From contig NC_064554.1 of the NCBI RefSeq assembly GCF_023856365.1, positions 1,789,001-1,853,000 on the forward strand: DNA of 64,000 bases, read 5' to 3'. The DNA is from Brienomyrus brachyistius. Its lineage: Eukaryota > Chordata > Actinopteri > Osteoglossiformes > Mormyridae. The position numbers and the translations under genes are program-made. The notes under the pieces are model-generated. The model saw only the letters and a list, made by a program, of their open reading frames with translations, searched no databases and had not been told where the DNA came from. This document shows, piece by piece, positions 56,601-64,000 of the stretch (the stretch's first letter is position 1; each line of letters opens with the position of its first letter).

Positions 56601-59114
56601 ACAACCTGTACCTATTGTGTCCATGATAAAAATTTGGTTAGGAGGACATCTTAATGCTACAAATGTAAAGTAAATGTAAACATACAAAGAAATTGTGACC
56701 TCTGACCTTAATGAGGGCAGAACAGTGGCCCATAGGAATTTTTAAGTGGTTTTGAGGATGATGGGCTTTATGATGAACCAGGGCAGGTATTAGGTCCAGA
56801 AGATCACCCAGTGCATTGAGGAACTGTACTGCGAACATCGGCAGGGCCTGGAGGGGAAGTGAAATCAGTCCAGAACAATCCATTTGAACAATGAATTATG
56901 GTAATAAGAATAAGATGGAGGTCTGGTGACATTAACTGAAGGGCCTGCCTCCTTCAAACTTCCTCTCCAAAACTGCTCTGCTGTGCTCCAGCAGCGTGTG
57001 CACACCCAGTGGTGTCAGAAGGAGTTTCGTATTGGAGGGAACTGAATTTGCCCCGGTGGGGGGTGCAGTGAATATCATGACATTGCAATGGTCACGTCAT
57101 GCAAAGACACTATACAAGAAAGATTTCCAAATTATTTCCAAGATTTCAGAATTTAAAATAAGGACAACACTGTTTAGTGTTAATGACTCGTATAATAAAA
57201 ATGACTCGTATAATAAAATGTTTGCCTGCACAGGACTACAATCTTCATTAGTATATATGTATATATGTGTATATATGTGTATATGTGTAACAAGTCTGCT
57301 TGTTACTGGTCACCAATGAGAACTTTGATTCCAGTCATAAAAGTCATTTAGGAAGCAGTAAGCGGAATCCACTGAATATATATATAGTGCTTGTGTGAGA
57401 ATTTATAATAAAAGATAAAGCTATTACTCATGTTTTTATTTATTTTTATTTACTTGGGGGGGGGGGCAGTTGATAGTTCATTCCTCCATCACCCACCGTC
57501 TTTTGCTTCTGTTTCGCCCAGTACGCTGCTCCAGCATACAGTCCATCCAGTTGGGCCACCACAAAGCCCATATGTCGCCAGAATGGGTCTCCGCTCTTCT
57601 GCTGCTTCACCTGGTTCCTCACCCAGGAGTCCTGCTTGCTGTGTGCAGATGGGTAGCATTTGGGTAACAGGGATGAGCAATGTCAGCCTTTTAAAAGTGG
57701 GGCGGTGATGGCGACCCCTTTTACTAAAGGGGCCTCTCTCTTACCTCATAAAATCCTTCACGGCGATCAATGTTTTTTGGTCAGTAATCAGCTCTGGATA
57801 CATGTTTGAATAGTGGCTAAACATCTGCCTGATAAACAAAAAATAACCAAGTTCAGCGCTAGGCAATCCGGATCCTGGAGTGCCAGTATGCAGCACGTTT
57901 TCTGTTCTACCTGATGAGTTACTACCTGCCTGAAATTAGGTGTGATTTATCATAGAAAACCTGCTTGACTACTTACCCTGATCTAGAAAATATGTATGGT
58001 AAAGTGTATGTACTTAACACTCATCGATATGTATTAATAAAAACAGGTTTAAGCACACAAAAAGAAGCATGCATTTTGACGACCTGCTATATCCTTACTG
58101 GGCAGTGAGGTATCCCTCGAGGTATCCCGCTAGGTAGTGGTTTATCTCATCAGATCTGGGGGTCACCCCATACCCCGCCCGTAGCTCCAGAACTCCCCAG
58201 CCCGTTTGGAGCAATGTGTCGTTGAAGTACCCGTAAGCATCACCTCGTTTATCCATCACCCCTTCTTTCAGCAGCACGGTCTTATGGGCGACATCCCAGT
58301 ACACGGTGGCTACCTGCATTTCTAAGACACATGCGCGACTCCTTCGTAAAAAGCACCATTAAACTGTTACCGGCTGTCAAACTGAAAATCTGAGTGTTAT
58401 TTAGACTGGGGTGAAATAAACAGATCGATGTTGCTGTAATTAAGCTATTATTATTATTATAGTATTATTATTGAATCACAATCTCAGGCATGTAGAGGTA
58501 ATAGCGCAGCTTTTACAACAGAGAAGGACAGAAAACCGGGCTTGGATATGACAGTTTAGATGAAAGATTTTCAGTTTAAAAGCGGGTGTGCCTCGTGAGG
58601 CATGAACTGTGCGATTAAAAGTCCAAGCTCATAATCAAATAAAAAACACACGCTTTTCCCCACGTGATTCGGTTAAACTCCCATAACTTGTTTCATTTTA
58701 AAACAAATAAATAAATAAATCGCTTGCGAAACAGAAACAAGGTTTGGGAAGAAAACCCGGGAAATTTCTATTACAGGCAAACAGCTACAAATAATTGAAT
58801 TATATGTTAACGAATTATTTCATGTCCGTGTAATGATCTATTTTACAGCAGCGTACCGACCGCAGATAATTCGTACTTCCACAGAAAAGTTCAGCTTTTT
58901 AAAGCTAAAGTATGCATATTCACAGAAACAAGTGCTTAAGAAAAAGACGCCACTCAATCACAGAACTGTCTCATTGCAACAAAGTAAAAAAGCAATATTA
59001 AACATCAGCGGAATTATCTAAAAGTTATATAAGTGACTTACTGTCTGCCTTAACGAAGGTCAGGGTCACAGCGCATATAATAACATAAAATTTGCTTTGA
59101 AAGCTTAACGCCAT
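53633..59114 (-). CDS. PLBD1: Phospholipase B-like 1
   Basis: PLBD1 is a lysosomal/granule N-terminal-nucleophile hydrolase that removes fatty acids from phospholipids. Eleven exons on the minus strand: 59114-59042, 58321-58099, 57828-57745, 57638-57497, 56847-56707, 56492-56348, 55218-55018, 54593-54453, 54352-54167, 54085-53979, 53809-53633. All phases match and give 539 residues (human 553). The start [20 protein letters not shown] is a signal peptide. The predicted nucleophile cysteine, exposed by self-cleavage, is C216 in MGHCSALIK. Other family stretches are [57 protein letters not shown], and [15 protein letters not shown]. The C-terminus ends MWPKFSQP. The last acceptor (TTTGACAAAG) has a poor pyrimidine tract. 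Inverted CCAAT upstream at 59289. Nothing is broken. Confidence 0.97.
54710..54956 (+). repeat. Retroelement 3'-end-like repeat in PLBD1 intron 7
   Basis: CATCACTGCACTACATCGCA ... TACACTATTTATATG ... GGATGTGGTGACAATAAAGT resembles a very common fish repeat ending in TGACAATAAAG. It lies antisense to PLBD1. A similar AT-rich piece is at 9830-10045 in ACO2 intron 13. Confidence 0.5.
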
Positions 59115-59598
59115 TTTTCTTATTTTACACTTAAATTATTACTGAATAGCAATTACTAAGCTTTAAAAGCTCTCGATATAAACTCCTGTATTCTCCGCCA
59201 CACACCCTGAGTGTGATTTACAAAACTAAGTAAGCTACTGTACTGCGAACGGAGAGTTAAACGCGTAAGTTATGGGTAGAGTTCGCTGATTGGATGAGTG
59301 CAGCGGGGGCACTTCCCAGCTGGCACGTTCTTCGGATTTCAGCGTTAAACATGACGGGTTGCCCCATCCAGTTGAACGGTGAATTTGGTAACTCTTTAAG
59401 GTTAAAGACAATTTGCACCTATTACACGTATTTGAAAAGCGTAAGAATATGTACGTTTGCAGTACACGGAATACAGTTTCGTATGAATGTACTATACAAG
59501 AAATCGGATGTGTAGCCAGCAGCTAGCCGGTGTTTTTTTATTTTTAATACGTGTTATGTCATAGCCAATGCACATTAAAACAAAAATAGAAAAATTTC
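59115..59598 (-). promoter_or_regulatory. PLBD1: PLBD1 upstream/promoter region
   Basis: The 484 bases between the PLBD1 start codon and the tRNA gene. A CCAAT box in the PLBD1 direction (ATTGG on the plus strand at 59289-59293) lies about 175 bases from the ATG. No TATA box is clear. No coding exon is seen. Confidence 0.5.
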
Positions 59599-59671
59599 CA
59601 CCCCAGATGGGACTCGAACCCACAATCCCTGGCTTAGGAGGCCAGTGCCTTATCCATTAGGCCACTGGGGC
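59599..59671 (-). tRNA. tRNA-Arg (anticodon CCT)
   Basis: On the minus strand a 73-base cloverleaf: acceptor GCCCCAG pairs with CTGGGGT. The A box is TGGCCTAATGG. The anticodon arm is CTGGC-CTCCTAA-GCCAG with anticodon CCT. The B box is GGTTCGAGTCC. There is no intron. Five T residues follow downstream (A run at 59590-59594 on the plus strand), a Pol III terminator. It reads arginine AGG codons. All arms pair, so it should be functional. Confidence 0.97.
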
Positions 59672-59963
59672 GACACTGACACGCACGTCAAAATAATTCT
59701 TTACATACAGTAATACTTTTTTGAAAGCTAACCAAATATTTATTTCTAATGTGTTGTTCATTTTATTATTGTTATACTGTAACTGATCGTTTTAATGATT
59801 ACCCATCTGCAAAATTAAACCAGTAAATGAAATCAGTTTTAAGTATTTACGTGTTCTCTAAAGTAATTGAAAAGAGGAATATATTTTATACTCAGACGCG
59901 CGTTTTTAACTTGGTTAATTTGATTACAGCTAATTATTTTTTGGTGATTCGAATTGTGTTATA

Positions 59964-60137
59964 GCTTGCTAAATTGCCCGTAGGAGTGCATGTGTGAGTG
60001 CATGGTGTGTGAGTGTGCCCTGCGATGGGCTGGCCCCCAGTCCTGGGTTGTTCCCTGCCTCGTGCCCATTACTTACGGGATAGGCTCCGGATGCCCCGCG
60101 ACCCAGTAGGATAAGCGGTTTGGAAAATGGATGGATG
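59964..60137 (+). mobile_element. 5'-truncated SINE with 13 bp TSD
   Basis: Sense-strand tail half, from TTGCTAAATTGCCCGTAGG through GTGCCCTGCGATGGGCTGG to GGAAAATGGATGG. It is flanked by the perfect repeat GAATTGTGTTATA at 59951-59963 and 60138-60150. Truncation at the 5' end with an intact duplication is the product of interrupted reverse transcription. Confidence 0.93.
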
Positions 60138-61178
60138 GAATTGTGTTATATTTTTCATTGTCAGTGAGGCAATTGTAAATTAGATGCGGAAGACTCCCGC
60201 AAACGTACCTGAACCATGAAATGTCAAAAAAGCTGCATGGGACAACATCCATTACCAGATTTAAAGGAAGACTACCATGTACGTCACTATCTTTAAAGAC
60301 CTGCGGGAACGCATGAAACTTAATACATGTTAAGCATTAACTGGGGTGCATATGAGTCCCATAAAGAAGCATGTCCTCTTTCTCCTACCCTCTCTGTAAA
60401 CTCCAATAGAGGGTACTTTGGGTAGTCACAACCTTCCTCTACTATTATCAAGTTCCCCTGCTGCCCGACCCAGAAACAGGACACAAAGGCAACAGGTAAG
60501 TGAGGGCAAACTCTTCCACAGAGACTAATCTATCTAATGCTGCATGGAAACTTTCCTTTTTCTGACATTCCTGCCTTGTCAGCAGAGGGTTGCTCCTCAG
60601 GTATCCTCAGTAATAATATATGAACAGATGCACATGCATAATCCCCATGTTGCTTGTGGAGCAAATCACAAAACACCATGGTGATATTTATGGTGAAACA
60701 ATAGAGGCTTTTGAACAGAATAGTCCGGCTGCTTGCAATGTTCTTTGGCCTAATTCCCATCAGTGTAGTACATGATGAGTAAATGAGGCGGTTAAACTGT
60801 AGGATCTTTCATAATGTGTTGTGTTGGAAGAGTGGTCTAGTGGCCTCATCTGCTTTTTTGCATATCATCACGCAAGGGATGATTGACAAATGTATTCTTT
60901 CATAAGTGAGTTGAAAAAGAAAGAAATGAATTGTTGGTAATGAGGTGTGCAATTTTCACCTTGACTGCTGAAGAAGACAGGTGTCCAGTATAAAAGAACA
61001 TTCATTTGATTCTACACACCTACCACTTTATCATGGACATAGTGAATGGCTGTGAGCTAGCAGTGAGGAGAGTGCAAGCTGTATCAGTATCAGCAAGGAG
61101 TTCAAGGAGACATAGTGACCCATTGCAGTGAAGAGTAATTCCAGCAAGGATACGGCCTATCAAAGCAATAATTTACAC

Positions 61179-61304
61179 CAGTGTTTACCAACCCGGCCCT
61201 CGGGGACCCACAGAAGTCCAGGTTTTTGCTCCTTCTCTGCCCTCAGAGGGAGAAAAAATGTAGACTGTCTGCAGTTCCCCTAGGAGGGGGGTTGGGAAAC
61301 ACTA
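61179..61304. mobile_element. Short hAT-like MITE, CAGTGTTTCCCAA family, copy 5
   Basis: It starts CAGTGTTTACCAACCCGGCC and ends GGGTTGGGAAACACTA. The flanks ATTTACAC (61171-61178) and ATTTAGAC (61305-61312) differ at one base, fitting an 8-base hAT duplication. Confidence 0.8.
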
Positions 61305-61716
61305 ATTTAGACAGTTTTTCTCCATGTTGAGTGTGTCTGAGCACCAGGGGAGGGGGAATATGACAGTCTTAGTAGAATATTTCTTGTTTTTACCTTACTT
61401 TGCAGCAGCATTTGCTGGTCAGCCCACATGGTGGCCGGGGTCTTGGGTTCACTCTGCATAAGCTATATATAATGCTAACTGTATTAAAATGGATGTGAGA
61501 GGGATATAGGGCTCTCAAAGGAACAAACTGGCACGATTAGGTTCACTCAAAAACACTTTAATACAAGTGATACAAGATAACCTCGCATTGAAATCAATAT
61601 CAATATATCAATTAAAAGCAGTGCAAAATAACCTTGTACCACAAGGGATATAGAATAGCATATCACATGAACTAATGTATATAGGAAAGAAACAATAAAA
61701 TATATATATATATACA

Positions 61717-63365
61717 CAGTCAGGTCCATAAATATTGGGACATCGACACAATTCTAATCTTTTTGGCTCTATACACCACCACAATGGATTTGAAATGAAA
61801 CTAACAAGATGTGCTTTAACTGCAGACTTTCAGCTTTAATTTGAGGGTATTTACATACAAATTAGGTGAACGGTGTAGGAATTACAGCAGTTTGTATATC
61901 TGCCACCCACTTTTTAAGGGACCAAAAGTAATGGGACAATTGGCTGCTCAGCTGTTCCATGGCCAAGTGTGTGTCATTCCCTCATTTTCCAATTTACAAG
62001 GAGCAGATAAAAGGTCTAGAGTTCATTTCAAGTGTACTATTTGCATTTGGAATCCGTTGCTGTCAACTCTCAATATGAGATGCAAAGACCTATCACTATC
62101 AGTGAAGCAAGCCGTCATTAGGCTGAAAAATAAAAACAAACCCATCAGAGAGATAGCAAATACATTAGGTGTAGCCAAATCAACTGTTTGGAACATTCTT
62201 AAAAAGAAAGATCGCACCGGTGAGCTCAGCAACACCAAAAGAGTTGCAAGACCACGGAAAACAACTGTGGTGGATGACCGAAGAAATCTTTCCCTGGTGA
62301 AGAAAAACCCCTTCAGAACAGTTGGCCAGATCAAGAACACTCTCCAGGAAGTAGGTGTATGTGTGTCAAGGTCAACAATCAAGAGAAGACTTCACCAGAG
62401 TAAATACAGAGGGTTCAACTAAAGATGCAAACCATTGGTGAGCCTCAAAAACAGGAAGGCCAGATTAGAGTTTGCCAAACAACATCTAAAAAAGCCTTTA
62501 CAGTTCTGGAACAACATCCTATGGACAGATGAGACAAAGATCAACTTGTACCAGAGTGATGGGAAGAGAAGAGTATGGAGAAGGAAAGGAACTGCTCACG
62601 ATCCAAAACATACCACATCATCAGTGAAGCATGGTGGTGGTAGTGTCATGGCGTGGGCATATATGGCTGCCACTGGAACTGGTTCCCTTGTATTTATTGA
62701 TGATGTGCATGCTGACAAAAGCAGCAGGATGAATTCTGAAGTGTTTCGGGAAATATTATCTGCTCATATTCAGCCAAATGCTTCAGAACTCATTGGACGG
62801 TGCTTCATAGTGCAGATGGACAATTACCTGAAGCATACTGCGAAAGCAACCAAAGAGTTTTTTAAGGCAAAGAAGTAGAATGTTATGCAATGGCCAAGTC
62901 AATCACCTGACCTGAATCCAATTGAGCGTGCATTTCACTTGCTAAAGACAAAACTGAAGGGGAAATGCCCCAAGAACAAGCAGGAACAGAAGACAGTTGC
63001 AGTAGAGGCCTGGCAGAGCATCACTAGGGAGGTAACCCAGCGTTTGATGATGCCTGTGCATTCCGGACTTCAGGCTGTAATTGACTGCAAAGGATTTGCA
63101 ACCAAGTATTAAAAAGTGAAAGTTTGATTTATGATTGTTAATTTGTCCCATTACTTTTGGTTCCTTAAAAAGTGGGTGGCAGATATACAAACTGCTGTAA
63201 TTCCTACACCGTTCACCTAATTTGTATGTAAATACCCTCAAATTAAAGCTGAAAGTCTGCAGTTAAAGCACATCTTGTTCATTCCATTTCAAATCCATTG
63301 AGGTGGTGTATAGAGCCAAAAAGATTAGAATTGTGTTGATGTCCCAATATTTATGGACCTGACTG
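61717..63365 (+). mobile_element. Tc1-family DNA transposon with about 223 bp TIRs
   Basis: The left terminus CAGTCAGGTCCATAAATATT is repeated inverted at the right end (AATATTTATGGACCTGACTG). Near-identity continues for about 223 bases on each side (61717-61939 and 63143-63365). A TA follows the right end. Long repeats with few differences suggest fairly recent insertion. The single internal gene is a broken transposase. Confidence 0.95.
62075..63112 (+). pseudogene. Tc1-like transposase, two in-frame stops
   Basis: The frame encodes 345 codons plus a stop. The N-terminal paired-type helix-turn-helix reads AVIRLKNKNKPIREIANTL and STVWNILKK, followed by a second DNA-binding region. The catalytic triad positions are visible: D in LWTDETKIN, D in VQMDNY and E in DLNPIE. 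In-frame TAA at 62420-62422 and TAG at 62876-62878 interrupt it with no frameshift between. Next to the second aspartate, NYLKH stands where the family usually has NDPKH. This copy cannot make an active enzyme. Confidence 0.93.
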
Positions 63366-63724
63366 TATATGTATATATATTATATAGTATGTTACGTGGG
63401 AGTGCAAAAGTATAAGTAATCATGTCAATCATAGTAATCATATGTTAACGATGTATTTGCAGTGAATCAATGACAATGACATCAATGTGTTAATCATTAA
63501 TCAATGGAACACCCGAACATTAACAGTGATTCAATGTCATATGATCAATATCTATATACATATCTCAATGTAGAGTCTAGAAGCCGAGACGGATTTCGGT
63601 AAACTGAGCAAGATGGGTGGATTTTACCTTGCCACCAAGGTAAACCAATAGAGCCGGAGAATTGTGTTTGTTATGCATTTGAGCTCGGTTTGTTGGTGTT
63701 TTGTGACCAATCCGGACTCAGAAG
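63366..63724. other. Sequence between the Tc1 element and the last SINE
   Basis: AT-rich sequence, with a short TATATA run adjoining the transposon and no gene or repeat that I recognise. Confidence 0.5.
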
Positions 63725-64000
63725 TCCATCCATCCATCCATTTTCCAAACCGCTTATCCTACTACTGGGTCGCGGGGGATCCGGAGCCTATCCTGGAAGC
63801 AATGGGCACGAGGCAGGGAACAACCCAGGATGGGGGACCAGCCCATCGCAGGGCACACTCACACACCATTCACTCTCACATGCACACCTACGGGCAATTT
63901 AGCAACTCCAATCAGCCTCAGCATGTTTTTGGACTGTGGGGGGAAACCGGAGTACCCGGAGGAAACCACAAGACGACACGGGGAGAACATGCAAACTCCA
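63725..64000 (-). mobile_element. tRNA-derived SINE, cut by the window end
   Basis: It begins TCCATCCATCCATCCATT and follows the SINE consensus through GGGTCGCGGGGGATCCGG, GGGCAATTTAGCAACTCC and GGGGAGAACATGCAAACTCC, where the window stops. The tRNA-like head would lie beyond 64000. It is very close to the copy at 8867. Confidence 0.92.

Larger units (their letters stand above)
59672..61716. other. Region between tRNA-Arg and the Tc1 element
   Basis: No gene was recognised. It contains the truncated SINE at 59964-60137, the hAT-like MITE at 61179-61304 and otherwise unremarkable sequence. Open frames such as 60530-60760 show no recognisable domain. Confidence 0.5.

Noticed and set aside
62942..63241. 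Minus-strand ORF similar to the start of the plus-strand ORF at 61841
   Set aside because: Both translate the Tc1 terminal inverted repeats, which explains the identical N-terminal sequence. They are not genes.

Overview
The window is vertebrate nuclear DNA, almost certainly from a ray-finned fish. Six intron-containing protein genes can be assembled exon by exon with consistent splice phases. The intervening DNA is full of fish-type repeats: tRNA-headed SINEs with GGAT tails, hAT-type and fold-back MITEs, a Tc1 element, and CR1 and RTE (Rex3-like) LINE remnants. The species cannot be fixed from the sequence alone.

Layout from left to right. Positions 1-11555 (+) hold ACO2 (mitochondrial aconitase); exons 2-17 are placed and exon 1 was not found. 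POLR3H (RNA polymerase III subunit RPC8) lies at 15564-21422 (+), its last intron carrying a dead CR1-type LINE. CSDC2 (cold-shock-domain RNA-binding protein) is at 26044-27466 (+). GUCY2C (receptor guanylyl cyclase C) spans 31590-47217 (+) with all 27 coding exons. A three-exon BAFF-receptor-like gene, TNFRSF13C, is at 48693-50161 (-). PLBD1 (phospholipase B-like 1) is at 53633-59114 (-) with 11 exons. A tRNA-Arg(CCT) follows at 59599-59671 (-), then a Tc1-family transposon with long terminal inverted repeats at 61717-63365.

The genes have unrelated jobs (TCA cycle, Pol III transcription, RNA binding, cGMP signalling, B-cell survival signalling, lysosomal lipid hydrolysis), so there is no operon-like system here. 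From memory of the human map, ACO2, POLR3H, CSDC2 and TNFRSF13C lie on 22q13 while GUCY2C and PLBD1 lie on 12p. This window therefore joins two blocks that are separate in human. POLR3H is also on the same strand as ACO2 here, whereas in human I recall it as convergent.

I did not find a new multi-gene system. The most interesting signals concern splicing. GUCY2C has an apparent GC-AG intron. It also has a minisatellite whose unit copies the exon 23 splice donor, and a second minisatellite whose unit carries an acceptor-like CCCCACAG. ACO2 exon 14 appears to use a splice acceptor lying in or next to an old SINE fragment. Several repeat families have visible target-site duplications, including a SINE nested inside an inverted SINE.
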